Source: Sophora flavescens (Eukaryota > Streptophyta > Magnoliopsida > Fabales > Fabaceae). Taken from it: a stretch of DNA of 64,000 bases. The notes beneath the pieces were generated by a model, which was not told the DNA's origin, did no database searches, and worked only from the letters and a program-made list of their open reading frames with translations. The stretch lies in assembly GCA_030762895.1 (NCBI GenBank), contig CM061069.1, positions 26,531,404 through 26,595,403 on the forward strand. Reading direction: 5' to 3'. Each line of letters begins with the position of its first letter. Positions within the stretch are counted from its first letter, which is position 1. The translations under genes and the position numbers were made by a program. Of this stretch, positions 23,427-34,483 are shown piece after piece.

Positions 23427-25280
23427 GTAATGCCTTATATTAGTGTTTATAATCCAATACAAGACATTTACATAAATTGATAAACGAAACAATAGTTTTA
23501 ACACAACGGTCAAGACATGACCTTCCATAACTCCAACACATTACATAAGTTTCGAAATCTTAAAAGAATACGTAATAAATCTTGATCTTCATTAAAAGAG
23601 TTCATGAAGCCAAAAGATACATAATAAACATTCCAAATTAACATGTTGAGTCAAAGGGTAATTCCTTTGATTCTCCGAAATCCTCCAAGGAATCTAAACC
23701 TGCTTATCTGAAACAATAGGGAGCCAAGTGAGAAAGATAATTCTAAGTGAGCTTTTGCTTCAAGCAAGAACATATGAAAAATCAATATCTATTATGCAAT
23801 TGAAAATAAATATGAGCATAGGCATTTTAAACATAAAACATTCACTAGGTACATCAAGTGTTAGGGACATTAAGTACTCTAGTTTAAAATATTTTGATAT
23901 GGCAGTCAGAACTCTATGACAACAATCAAGCGCCCCTTAATTGTCAGTATCATATCTTAGCCTTCAAGAAAATGGACTTACGAAAAACATATCTCACCCA
24001 CAATTACTAATGTGGCCTTAATGACTAGATTTGGTTTCGAAACATGAGTCTCACAAAAAATAAACTATTTTAGATATTTAATGTCATGCTATAATTCATT
24101 TTCTCATAATCATATCAAATCACAAACAACAAAACAGCAAGTCAAACCATCATTTATCTAGCATCCTTCAATTTCAATTAACAACACTACTACAATTTGG
24201 AAGGAAATTCTCAAGGTTACCATTCACCATTTAATTCACATCCCAAAACCTCCAATCATTCACAAATAGGAGCTAATAAAGAATCAACCAAAACTGAACA
24301 TATAACTAAAACATGGATAACAAGTTTGAAAACATCCATAAACCAAATTCATACAATTCAAAGGACTATCCTATTAAAAATCTGCCCACAGAAATTTTCA
24401 ACAACTTACAACAGTGATTTCTACACCAAAACTGAATCAAGTTTCAAAATTTCAAAGCCTATATTGTCACAAATTCTATCTATTTTCTAATGACACAAGA
24501 ATCAACTCAATCCAACATTAATATGATTTACTACAATTTAAACATCGCAACAGTATCAGTATAGAGCTTCTAACATCAATAGCAACTTTCATGTCGTTTT
24601 CTCCCTCAATACTTAATAAAATTGGACCATTCCAAAACCCATTTCGAAGGGAATTGAATCTAGTTTCCAAATATACAAGAATCACTTCGAAACAAACTCT
24701 GTGGAGGAAGTTATTGATGAAATACTGACAGTGGTGCATACGGGTTTGGGAGATTTTTATGGCACCCTAATCAATTTTTCATCAAAATCAACCCCTATTC
24801 AACATGCAACCAAAAACCAGTAGTTCAAAATCATTTCTGAAATCAAAATGAGCATTTTACAGAAATAATTGAAACATTTAGCAAGTAATTGAGATTTATG
24901 GTTACCCAAGGTTACAAGCAACAAAAACTCACTTGACCAAGTAAAAGAAACAAGGTTGAAATTGTTGATTTCTCGAGTTTCTTTCCTCAACTGATTTTTC
25001 TCCCCTATTTGGCCGAAATTTTGAGGAAGCTTAGAGGTCTTGCATGCTGCCCTTTTTGCTTGATTTAGGTGTTTAAGAGTAGTTGTAAGGGTGAGGTAAA
25101 AGGTTAGGGAATTGTGTGGTTTGGTTTTGGGGGGGGGGTGGGGTGGGTGGGGGGGGGGGGGGGGGGGGGTTTGGGGGGTGCCTCGGGCGCTTGGGGGGGG
25201 GGGGGGTCCCCCGGGTGGGGTGATGGAAATTTTGATGAGATATAAGTTTGCTCTTCGATGTACTCCCACTGCTTAACTTA
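23427..25280 (+). repeat. possible decayed Ty3/gypsy LTR
   Basis: TGTAATGCCTTATATTAG at 23427 resembles the TGTAACRCC LTR starts. The following DNA (ATAGGGAGCCAAGTGAG near 23725, poly-G zone 25126-25216) has the texture of a plant gypsy LTR. No convincing right end or target duplication was found and there is no coding content. Confidence 0.3.
25126..25216. repeat. G-homopolymer-rich tract
   Basis: Runs of 11, 19 and 14 G are separated by short interruptions. This could form G-quadruplexes on the plus strand. It could equally be a sequencing or assembly artefact of a long G run. The proline-rich minus-strand frame that crosses it is not a gene. Confidence 0.8.
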
Positions 25281-26366
25281 GGCAGAAAGAAACCTTCACC
25301 ACCACCATCCCATAGGCCATCAATTCGCTTTAGTTTGTCCTAACTACCAAGCAAACTACATGAACCATGTTCTTAGTGAGACGTCTCATTCAGCTACTTG
25401 TCATGTGAGCTAATGAGAAGAGCTTCTCTAAAATAAGCTTGTTTTTAAAGTGAGCAAATAATAACATGTTCACCCTTGAGATAATCTAAAATTCATCATG
25501 ATCTAAAACTCACTTTAAAAGAGCCTTATCCTCGTATAATGGCATTGTGTGACCCACATTTTGCATATCTAGAACTTCAGCCCAGTCAGGTCAGGACTTA
25601 GGAGTCACCCCGAATCACTGATATGATTGCATCAGCTCTCTCCCCCAGCCCCCTTACATATATAGGGTCTTATTATCACCTATATGCCCAAGTTTGTGGG
25701 CCCTGCGTATGCAAAATTTCAAGATCTTCAACCTACAAATCAATTAACTACACACGGTATAAAAGGTGCAAGAGGATGTAAGAGTCAACTGAACTTACCA
25801 TCTTTTCAGCCTCATGCCAGACATTTAATGAGTAAAAGTAGAGGCAAAAAAACTTGCCACCCAAAAGAAAATGGGAGCCAGATCCCCTGCAAACACTGTA
25901 AGAAACAACATTATTCACATGAAAGGACTTCTTGCATGATCTTTGACCCGAAAAAAAAAGGATGTATGCAATGCTGGAGGAGCAGAACGGGTTAAGTATT
26001 CTACATTTTGAAATACATTTGCTAGCTCTTTTCTCCAAGCCTTCCAGGATTCCAGCACAACAGAAACAGAGGGTTGACGCATTAAAAAATGGCAAGATCG
26101 GATAAATTTTCCAGCACTTCAAACTGCAAACTCACCAATGAATCCCTCAGAATCACAAGTTGTAAGTTTAACATATTTTGACAAGGCAATAATGCTTGCA
26201 TCCTATAAACCTGTTAGAGAGATGCTCCATTACTTAACCATCAAGGCATGACATACAAACATTGTGATACGAAAATTTCATTAACTATCAGAATGTAAAT
26301 GCCAACAACAATCAACAAATTAAAAGACACCAGTGATAAATTGATTTCAACTGAGATTGCTATTTG

Positions 26367-26369
<3 letters not shown>
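25281..26369. other. intergenic DNA, no gene seen
   Basis: Contains short open frames (for example 25684-25995) without any recognisable domain or codon pattern. No repeat boundary was identified. Confidence 0.5.

Positions 26370-26405
<36 letters not shown>
26370..26405. repeat. (TA)n microsatellite
   Basis: About 17 TA units directly before MITE copy 2, the mirror of the arrangement at copy 1, where the TA run follows the element. Confidence 0.9.
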
Positions 26406-26408
<3 letters not shown>

Positions 26409-26410
26409 GC

Positions 26411-27003
26411 ATATATAGTGAGAACAATGTTTTATTGTGAGAGGTGAGTGATATGATCATAGAGGCCTAAAAGAATGATGACTCAGCTAGTTCTAGAATA
26501 GGATGATAGGATGACTAGGCTAATTCTAGAAAGATCTATTGGTTTGTTATAGTTGTTGCTTGGGGTAATTAGTAGGTGTGTTATGGTGTATTGTCTTATT
26601 GTGGGTATGTACCAACACTATATAAGCATTGTATGACCTCATTATTGAAATCAATGAATAAATGAACAAATTAGTCTCTTTCCCTCTCTTATTTTCTAAG
26701 GAAGCCCTCTACCCTCGAAGTAGAGTTATCTTTCCCAAATCCCTCATTAATCACTTCCCCTTCACCCCCTCCGGCCATAACCCAATCCCTAACACCATCC
26801 CACATCCATACCCTATCACTGAGAGGAGCAAATATACGAGCCACTAAATCATACATGGATGGTCAGGGTTAGAAGTTAATTAGTGATCACGTGATCACTT
26901 AAAATAATCACATGACTTTATGTTTTAATCCTGACCATTTATGAGTGATCCAATGACTCAGATTTGCTCCTCACACTCTAATGACATCCCCCTCACTTGA
27001 TAC
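26411..27003. mobile_element. MITE-like element, copy 2, split by a solo LTR
   Basis: The left part (26411-26448, ATGTTTTATTGTGAGAGG) and right part (26819-27003, CATACATGGATGGTC, GTGATCACTTAAAA, TGATACATC) together match copy 1 at 20485-20715. The intervening 370 bp is a separate insertion. Confidence 0.65.
26449..26818. mobile_element. 370-bp solo LTR (copia/TRIM-like)
   Basis: Begins TGATATG and ends CCTATCA (5-bp inverted ends, TG..CA). The flanks are GTGAG (26444-26448) and CTGAG (26819-26823), a one-mismatch 5-bp target duplication. An ACTATATAAGC TATA-like box lies near 26620 and an AATAAATG signal near 26655, as expected for an LTR. No internal region follows, so it is a solo LTR left by recombination. 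The length also fits a TRIM. Confidence 0.65.
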
Positions 27004-27026
27004 ATCAATATATATACATATACACA

Positions 27027-27725
27027 AAGTGGCGGATCTTGACAAATTTTTTTGGGGGAGCCAAATAAAATAATGTAACTAAAATATATTTTCCATCATC
27101 CCTTTGCCAAAGACATAGTTGAAACTTCAGAATAAAGAATGGACTGAGTTATTTTCTAGCCTTTTCATAGCTGACATTTTTTAGTGTCTTAAAGTTTGCT
27201 ACACATCCAAGCTTCGATCATCACCAGGAACTAAATAGTTCTCCAGAACAACACCCAAACTCTCATAACATACCTCCACTTCAATAATATCACCTGGAAC
27301 TGGACCCATCCAAGGCAACTGTAATGGATCGTGGGATTTGATGGAATTCAAGTTATATAAACAAAATTAGTATATAACATGAAACTTTTCCACATGAGTG
27401 TACCACACATAGTAGACACAAATTAACATTGTTTGTGAATTAAGTGGCAATACCAAAAAGGTGCAGTTTTGAAAGAGTGAGAGGTTGAAAGTTGAATAAT
27501 TGATACACCATGTATCCGATCTAAAATTTAAGGAAAATTAATTGGAAAGTTGGACAATAACGAAGAAGTTTCTAAAGTTTAGAGGCTGGAAGTTAAAATC
27601 AACTAAACAACTGCTAGGTTAGAATGGATTGTGTTTCACTTGAGGGTGCCTTTAAATGTTTTATACATTAAAAAAATTGGGGGGAGCCACTGCTCCCTCC
27701 CGCACCTAGCAAGATCCGCCCCAGT
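27027..27725. mobile_element. non-autonomous DNA element with inverted ends carrying an exon-like insert
   Basis: The left end reads AGTGGCGGATCTTG then a T run and GGGGGAGCC. The right end reads GGGGGGAGCC... CAAGATCCGCCCCAG. These are imperfect inverted repeats of about 13-30 bp, giving a ~700-bp element. The interior includes a minus-strand coding-like fragment (27199-27318). Target duplication is not clear. The superfamily is uncertain. Confidence 0.5.
27199..27318 (-). pseudogene. captured exon-like fragment, 39 codons
   Basis: Reading the minus strand down from a splice-acceptor-like CAG at 27319-27321, an open frame encodes LPWMGPVPGDIIEVEV, then CYESLGVVLENYLVPGDD, ending in a stop at 27199-27201. 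The amino-acid texture is that of a real conserved protein, not of repeat DNA. I do not recognise the gene with certainty. It has no visible start and lies between the inverted ends of a transposon-like element, so a transduplicated fragment is the likeliest explanation. Confidence 0.4.
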
Positions 27726-30700
27726 ATACACACACCCCAAGATAGCTACTTGCTAGCAAGTACAAAATAGGCTAACAGGCTGACTGAAAACTGCCGGCCT
27801 AATCCCCCTTGCAAACCAGCACCAAATATCCAGTCAAAAGAAAAAAAAAAGCATCAAATATCTGCCATTATGCCGAAAACAAAGTATCGCATCAAAGCGA
27901 CATTGATGGCTTAGAAGTCTACAGCACATTGATCCTCAAAATCTACATGAGCTGCTAAGGAATAAGGCTGCATATGTATTGTTTAAAGGTCGAGAGATTA
28001 CAGGAAATCAACTACAGAATGAGGCTACATTCACTTTATTCTATTTGATACAATTATACAAACTAATTGTATCAAATAGAATGTGTAACTTCAAAAACCT
28101 TTTCTCTCATAATTCTAAATTCTGATAACAGTGATAGTGTTCATTAGTATATCACCTTAGTTAAGAACCCTTGTTGTCAGCATCCTTTAAACCCTTAACC
28201 ATGTCATTTGTCAGACCTTTCTTCTTTTAACTCAATTAAGTAGTAAGATCATTAATCATAGAATCCTATGCTTATGTGAATCATAGAATGACATGCTAAC
28301 AATTAGCTACTATATTAGTTTTGCTTTTCCCCAGCTTAGGTGGTTCAATTTCTTCTGAAACATCAGAACCCAAAATCATTGGCTTACATATAGTGTCAGC
28401 CACATGAATAGATAAAAATGAAATCCTGGTGATGAATACATATTTTAAAGAACTTTATTTGTGTGTATGCATGAGTTGGGGGGTGAACCAGTGACTGCTG
28501 CAACAGGATTTACGTATCAGTTGTAAATTATATAAAATTTAGAAATCAATATATCAAACTATTCAAAACTTCAAGTAAGTCTTGAAACATAGAATATGAA
28601 TAAACCTTTGAAGATAGTTAGATAGGAGTGAAAAGAACCAGAAAGTGAGCATGCTTGGCTTGTGTATTTCCTGTTTTTGTTCCCTATATAAAAAACAAAA
28701 AACAGGTATGAAAGAATGTTAGGTTGAGTTTTAATGGTAACCATTCCTGTTTTCTTGGGAAACATCTCTTAAAATGGTGCAAAATATGAAAACAACAAAT
28801 AATCATTTCCATCTTTTCAACATAACTACATGGAAAATAAGATTGTGCCCAAACTTCAGTTTCTAACCTGATAATGTACCTACTAATAAACCTAACAAAA
28901 CAAATGGTGGTGTCGATATTTTGAGAGTGCAAAGTTATGGGTTCATCTATCATATTTCTCTTTACATTTTTCTTTCCTTTCTAAATCTAAATTTTCCCTA
29001 ATTTGGACGAGCACAACTTCGGCATATACAGCCCATATGGCCTCTACAGAAAGATTTACAGCTTAAATGACAACTTGTCTGCTAGGAAAATAATTAACCA
29101 AGAATATATCCCGCATTAAATTAAGTTAGCAGCCATGTGATATTTAATAAGAGATAGTTTTGTAACCCACATCATAAAGGCGTTAAGATAAACTCATGAC
29201 AACTGAGGAAACACTTTGACTATGTTAGTAACAAGTCTCTAACAGAAGAATATAGTTTTATTTAAAGCAATTAATGCTTAGATACAATAATGATTGGTAG
29301 CCCCCCCCCAAAAAAAAAACTTTTTCCTTTTATATTCATTTTTTCCTCACATCATGATTCTCAAAGCACAGCTTACAAATTTAATGGTCAATTTTAGAAC
29401 AAAATGCTACAATTAAAACTCTGTTGAAAGTTAAATTCAAGATTTTTTTTTTCTTGTTCAAACCACATAAACACGAGGCTTAAATTTATTTGTAAAAAGA
29501 TTTTTTTCTTTTTAAAATCCTTACAATCAATTCTTGTACTTAAAGCCACAGAATTGACAGCTAAGGGTAATTTTGATGTTGGGAATTGACAGTGTTGGCT
29601 TAATTTGGCAAGTGTCATGTGCTATAGCTTTTGGCCAAGAGTTAAGAACTTGATCCTACAGAAGGAAGGAGAAGGCATCAAAAGAAAATTAAAGGGAAGG
29701 GAACAGTATGGGAAGTAAATATTAAGTTTTTTTCCACTTGTTTGGATGTTTAAAATCCTCCAAAATACACCAAATTGGGAAACTATAAAATACTAATAAA
29801 AAATAATGAGGGTTTTGAAGGATTACATGACAGTTCTTCATTGTCCTCCCCTCATTTTTGAAAATCCCAAACAAGGGTGAGGTTTACTTACATCCTTTCC
29901 CTCTCACTCCCCTTCCCTTCAAGGTCTTCCATCCAAACATACCTTAATGGCTATTTATCAATCCAACATTCGGTCTAAATTGATGGTTCACCTGACAATG
30001 TATATACTTTTAAACCCTCCAAAAGAAATGATTTTTTTCATTTGTTGAAACTTTAAGTTTGGTGTTCATCATCATTTCCTTTTATTTTTTCTTAATTTTT
30101 TAAGTAAAACTCAGTCTTGCTATAAGTTGGTGCAATATATGCTTCTAAGTGATGCGCCTATACAGTTATATGGCCTCCACATTTAGAAAACCCCAGCAGC
30201 ATGTATGTTGAATATCTAATGATCTTTAGGTTTGTATATTGTATAGAAAAACCATTTAAAACTCTAAAAAGATAAGATGAACGTATTAAATGCACAAAAC
30301 TTTAATGTGCACTCACTAAACCACATATTCCTAATCCGCCTCACCCTAACCTTCGCACTTCACTCTTTGACCATAATACTAATCAATTCATAAGCTTCCA
30401 AAAGATGATCAGTCAACTTGGCCACATAATGGCCTGTCTTAATCACACCTGTATTATGATACCATATCTCACTTTGCATTTTGCTAAGCAAAGTTAGACT
30501 GTAGCGACTTTCAATCACTTGCCCAAGCTAAATGTCGAAGACTTCAAAAGATCTTAACTGGTCAGTCCATAACTCACTATGCTTTGCAAGAAGTTCTTAA
30601 AGATCTTCCTCTTTCACAAGTTTCTATCAAAACTCTCTTGCTAAGATATGCATGGATACTCGAAGGCGTATCCATGTTGATATGCACATAATACAATAAT

Positions 30701-31632
30701 ATGTATTTTAGGCAGATAAGTCATCATGTTTGGTACGTCAGATGGATTTCTCTATTCCTTAACAGAATTCTGACAAGGGGGAAAGGACCAGGAGGGGAAA
30801 ATGATGAATGAACATATTTTGCTAATTTTGAATTATGCTGGAAAGATAACGAATTATACAGTATTCTTCACATATGCAAATATAACTTTCTGTACCCGTA
30901 TCCTAACATTTTAGAGATTGTAGTAGCAATGTATCATATCGGATACATACTTGAACCTGGATCCGAGGTCTTCGGACCTTTCTGTACGTTGATATGGGAT
31001 ACTGGCACATCCTTTTCATGTATATCTCGAAGTGTAGTAAGTTAGTCGTGACACATTTGACCAATATCGGGTTTGTAGAAATGACAAAGCAGAAAACAAG
31101 TTCTCCTTAAGAACTCACTATAATAGCTAAATGCTACCATAATTGTTATAGTAGCAGCGGCAAGAAGAATATGCTACGGTTCAAAAACCCTACCTTCCAA
31201 ACCAGATTAAGGGCTCAAAAAGTGATTCTAAACTAATCTAAAAATAGTAATTTTTTTGAGAAGCTGCAAAATATAGCTTCTCATAAAGCTGATTTTCAGC
31301 TATTTTTCAGCTTCTGTATTTTAGGACAAACCCAACCAAACAAGCATGTAAATGTCAGAAATGATTTTTTATTAAAAAAAACGTTTTAGCATAAACTAAT
31401 GGCCTCTAATTATGTAATGCAGATTATTAATAGCTCATGCTAGTATAATAAACAAGACACAAGTGTATTTTGAAAGCAATAATAAAAAGAGTTTAATTTT
31501 GATACATTGTCATCCATTCACAAATCATAAATCATGTATGAATTTTAAAGTAGTTATAATAAGAGACAAATGTTTAATGACACTTCAATTTACGATTGAT
31601 TGACAGTGCACATCAATTAACTACTAAAACCC
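27726..31632. other. intergenic DNA with small inverted repeats
   Basis: No supported gene. It holds the perfect palindrome at 28038-28082 and a possible hAT-like MITE near 29740-29940 (TTTGGATGTTT left, CATCCAAACATACC right). Short open frames are scattered and have no domain signal. Confidence 0.5.
28038..28082. repeat. perfect 19-bp inverted repeat (hairpin)
   Basis: The arm ATTCTATTTGATACAATTA at 28038-28056 and its exact complement at 28064-28082 are separated by a 7-nt loop. There is no T-run terminator context. It could be a very short fold-back MITE. Confidence 0.85.
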
Positions 31633-32088
31633 TCTTCTCCTTGTTCTTAATTGTGTTTCAATGGCATCTTCCCCTCTTCTCTTTTTCAATTATGATTTGT
31701 GTGTGATTATGCTTAATCTATGTCTAATTAGATGTAGATTCTGTTTTCATAATTGAATTGAAGTTAGAAATTAGGATCCATTAATCCGAAATTTAATTGA
31801 GATTAGGTAACCAATTGGTAACCGAGGTTAATCGACCTTGTGCATAAATCGACATTACCTTGATCGAGTTTTTTTATTAAACTTGACGTCGAATTATGCA
31901 CAAATTCGATTTACCTCGGTTATCTAATCTCAATTAGATTTCGGATTAATTAATCCTAATTTCTAACTTTAATTCAATTATGAAAACTGAGTCTATATCT
32001 AATTAGACATATATCAAGTATAATCACACTCACAACACAAAAATCATCATTGAAAAATGAGAAGAGGGGAAGGTGTGTTCCAATTAAA
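31633..32088. mobile_element. fold-back (Mutator-like) element with 11-bp direct repeats
   Basis: Two long arms (about 31650-31850 and 31890-32075) are imperfect inverted complements around a ~40-60 nt centre near 31870. For example, TTCCCCTCTTCTC on the left pairs with GAGAAGAGGGGAA on the right, and TCTAATTAGAT pairs with ATCTAATTAGA. The structure is flanked by the 11-bp direct repeat TACTAAAACCC (31622-31632 and 32089-32099), in the size range of Mutator-type duplications. It is non-coding and sits about 140 bp beyond the 3' end of the NHL gene. Confidence 0.75.
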
Positions 32089-32148
32089 TACTAAAACCCA
32101 TTGATACATAACTAATGTAAAACACCATTATCTCAATATAATATCAGC

Positions 32149-32154
32149 TTTATT
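32149..32154 (-). terminator. polyadenylation signal candidate for the NHL gene
   Basis: AATAAA on the minus strand about 75 bases downstream of the NHL stop codon. Position and sequence fit a plant near-upstream element. Usage is inferred. Confidence 0.45.
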
Positions 32155-32227
32155 AGATTATCATCATAAACAGGGTGAACCATAACCATTTACATAGAAC
32201 ACTCCTGTGTATAAAATTACTCACATA

Positions 32228-32968
32228 TTAACCTGCGGAACAAATGGAAGGAACTACCAAAGTGCCAGTACCGTTGTTTATCGACGGAAACGCAATGGTC
32301 ACAGGATCACACTCAACCCTCAACGAACGAACCATAGAGTGAAAGATACCAGACCTGAACCTAACCCAAGCAAACAACGAGACCCCAAAATTGACCGAAC
32401 CACCACGAGCGCGTTCATCAGCGATTCGCTTCGCCACGCCATCGTCCACAAACTCGTCGACCACTACGAACCGGGCTCGGACCCTGGTCTGGTTCTGGGT
32501 TCCCTGCGAGAACGGTGGCAAGCGCGTCGAGGCAAGGGCACGATAGTCATTTCCGTAATGGACGTTAGCGTCGAGGTCTTTGTAAGAGACAGAGAGCTTG
32601 TGGTTAGGGTTATTGAAAACAAGGGTGATGTCGAATGTGGCGGTTAACTTATTGGCTGTGGTGTTGAGTGAGGTGACAGTTGCTGACTCGATTCCAAAGG
32701 ATAGCAAGCTGGGTTTGAGTGCGAGATATATGATGATTGTCACCAAGAGCACGATGGCGAGGCCTGCGGTGGCGACGGCGAGGAAGCGGCAGAGGAAGGT
32801 GGTGGTGGGACGGTGAAAGTGGGTGGTGGCGGTGGGTTGTTGGTAGAAGGTGAAGAAAGGGGAGGAGGGGGGCGGAGCGACGGCGGTGGCGGCGGGGTAA
32901 CCGATGGCGCGGTGGTTTTGCGGAACCGGGAATCCGGTAACGGTTTTGGAGCGGGTCGCTGTTGACAT
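32228..32968 (-). CDS. NDR1/HIN1-like protein (LEA_2 domain)
   Basis: A 246-residue single-exon gene. The N-terminus (1-55) is cytosolic-type, Pro/Thr-rich. One transmembrane helix lies at about 63-85 (VATAGLAIVLLVTIIIYLAL). After it comes the LEA_2 domain, with the NHL-family NPN motif at 120-122 (FNNPNHKLSVSYKDLDANVHY), basic and hydrophobic beta-strand segments, and a conserved-looking end with VRSLRVECDP and a final Cys. NHL proteins are plasma-membrane or ER-anchored and many are linked to defence or cell-wall contact. That role is family knowledge, not shown here. Length, uninterrupted frame and higher GC than the flanks support an active host gene. The start at 32968 is the first ATG. 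Its upstream region meets an endogenous pararetrovirus about 580 bp away. Confidence 0.9.
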   Translation of the reverse strand: MSTATRSKTVTGFPVPQNHRAIGYPAATAVAPPPSSPFFTFYQQPTATTHFHRPTTTFLCRFLAVATAGLAIVLLVTIIIYLALKPSLLSFGIESATVTSLNTTANKLTATFDITLVFNNPNHKLSVSYKDLDANVHYGNDYRALASTRLPPFSQGTQNQTRVRARFVVVDEFVDDGVAKRIADERARGGSVNFGVSLFAWVRFRSGIFHSMVRSLRVECDPVTIAFPSINNGTGTLVVPSICSAG

Positions 32969-33545
32969 TTTGGATTGTCTTTTGAAAAGGAGCGTTGCAG
33001 CTGATGGTTAGAGTGAGTGGATGAGACTCATGAGAGTGAAGTGGAGTTTGTACATTGCTTTTAAAGAGTTGTTTGGTTGTAGGAAAGAAAGTGAAAGAAA
33101 AGAAAGAAAGAAAGAAGAATAGAAAATGAGATGATTATCTAGTTGTTTGATTGAAGAGAAAATTAAAGCAAAAAAAATTAAAACTTTTCTCTTCTCTTAT
33201 TTGATTGTGTAGAGGGTGAGAGAAAAGACAAAATATATTTATAAAATGACAAAAATACCCTCATCTAATAATTTTAAAAAAAATAAAAAATGATATGTTT
33301 TTGGTATTTCCCAAGATATAAAGGTCAGCAGTTATGACTTGCCTCGATATACACGTTTTCTGTCCAAAGTTAAATGAAAAAAACACTTGTGGGTCCCATG
33401 TATTTTTTTCTTTCCCCTCTACCTTTTCTATTGGAGGTTTGCTAGTTTGATACAGAAAAACGGATACAGTATCCACACTTCAATAATGCGAACGTGCTAC
33501 GAGTTGTTGGATCTATGATTCCTCTTGATTTATTTATAAATTTAA
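32969..33545 (-). promoter_or_regulatory. presumed promoter/5' region of the NHL gene
   Basis: This stretch between the NHL start codon and the viral insertion includes a purine-rich GAAAGAAAGAAAG tract (33087-33118) and a weak TATA-like TTTAAAAG on the minus strand near 33060. A MITE-like GTTGTTTGG motif lies at 33067. No ORF is supported. Assignment as a promoter is positional. Confidence 0.4.
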
Positions 33546-33749
33546 TTAATTAATTATGATTTTTATTAAATCTATTTTTTTATCATATTCTTTACAATCA
33601 CAATATTCACAGTGATATTCCACGGGCTTATTACATATATCAGTTGCTTCATCTTTTAATTCTTGTACTAATTCTTTTAGTTTGTCTTGATTTGTTAGAT
33701 CTATCATACTTAAATGGTGAACAAATTTTTCTATATTCCGAGAAGACAT
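33546..33749 (-). pseudogene. small viral ORF after the primer site (67 aa, end of insertion)
   Basis: Begins 21 bases beyond the primer-binding site. It is rich in Asp/Glu/Lys with a short Cys cluster (CEYCDC) near the C-terminus. In a soymovirus-like map it would correspond to the region of ORF Ib/II. It is the last viral-looking sequence before the NHL upstream region, so it may be cut off. Function not recognised. Confidence 0.45.
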
Positions 33750-33769
33750 TATTAATTAGCTAGTACTTA

Positions 33770-33781
33770 GCTTTGATACCA
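33770..33781 (-). promoter_or_regulatory. tRNA-Met primer-binding site of the pararetrovirus
   Basis: On the minus strand, TGGTATCAAAGC, one mismatch from TGGTATCAGAGC, the complement of the plant initiator tRNA-Met 3' end that primes caulimovirid minus-strand synthesis. The two copia copies nearby have the exact consensus. Its place after the movement-protein block helps to classify the virus. Confidence 0.75.
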
Positions 33782-33825
33782 GTTTGGTACCATCCACTCT
33801 ATTTTTTCCAAAGTAGTGGTAGTAC

Positions 33826-34140
33826 TTAGACATAATTTGGGTAATTTTCATGCATAATTTGTGTTACTAATAATTCATACCCATAATCCATTATAGATTC
33901 ATCTATTTCCATTATTTCTTCGATTAATAGACTTCGTTCTTCTTTGCAAAATGCTAGTTGTATTCTTTGTACTATTTGTTTTAAATAAAGTTCTTCTTGT
34001 CTAAATTGAGCCTTTATTTTTTCAATTATTAGTTGTTTACAATCAATAGGTAAATCCATTACTAATACACTTATTATTTCATTTTCTGTTTGATTATCAA
34101 ATTCAGAATATATTTCCATTATTTTATTCAATATCTTCAA
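33826..34140 (-). CDS. small viral ORF (104 aa), unknown function
   Basis: Glu/Ile-rich, helical-looking protein that overlaps the preceding ORF by 17 bases. It lies between the movement-protein block and the primer site. No recognised motif. Overlapping small ORFs are usual on polycistronic caulimovirid RNA, which is translated by reinitiation. It is intact as a frame, but the insertion as a whole is decayed. Confidence 0.5.
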   Translation of the reverse strand: MKILNKIMEIYSEFDNQTENEIISVLVMDLPIDCKQLIIEKIKAQFRQEELYLKQIVQRIQLAFCKEERSLLIEEIMEIDESIMDYGYELLVTQIMHENYPNYV

Positions 34141-34411
34141 AAGGTGGTGCTGTTATTCTAAAATAATTAGATGATGATTGTCGAGTTGAAGTCATTTTTT
34201 CTATTTTTTCTAATATTTGTTTTTTATATTTTTCCCTTTTATTTCTTATATTAATAAGTTCTTTTTCTTTTTCTATAATATATTTTTCTATTTGTTCTTG
34301 ATTTTTATCCTTTTTATAGATATTCATAAATTCTTTTATATTCCATTTATCTTGATTTATTTTATTCTGATATTTTTCGTAAATGTTTCTTAATTTTGTT
34401 CCCTTATTCAT
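34124..34411 (-). CDS. small viral ORF (95 aa), coiled-coil
   Basis: Very Lys/Glu/Asn-rich with heptad-like spacing over about residues 15-75 (KEKELINIRNKREKYKKQ). Its ATG overlaps a TGA that closes the frame following the movement protein (ATGA arrangement), which suggests coupled translation. Function not recognised. Confidence 0.5.
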   Translation of the reverse strand: MNKGTKLRNIYEKYQNKINQDKWNIKEFMNIYKKDKNQEQIEKYIIEKEKELINIRNKREKYKKQILEKIEKMTSTRQSSSNYFRITAPPFEDIE

Positions 34412-34483
34412 ATTCTATTTCTTAAATATTGTGCTAGATCTCTTACTTGATTTGATAATTTATTTATGTTTTCATCTTCCTTA

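Noticed and set aside
24799..25269. Proline-rich minus-strand frame of 156 codons
   Set aside because: It is produced by the G homopolymer runs at 25126-25216 and has no domain or codon pattern of a gene.
25684..25995. 103-codon frame with a Cys/His cluster (CKHCKKQHYSHERTSC)
   Set aside because: It superficially resembles a zinc finger but lacks standard spacing, sits in intergenic DNA, and has no supporting exon structure.
32207..32816. Plus-strand frames opposite the NHL gene
   Set aside because: Antisense shadows of the well-supported minus-strand LEA_2 gene.
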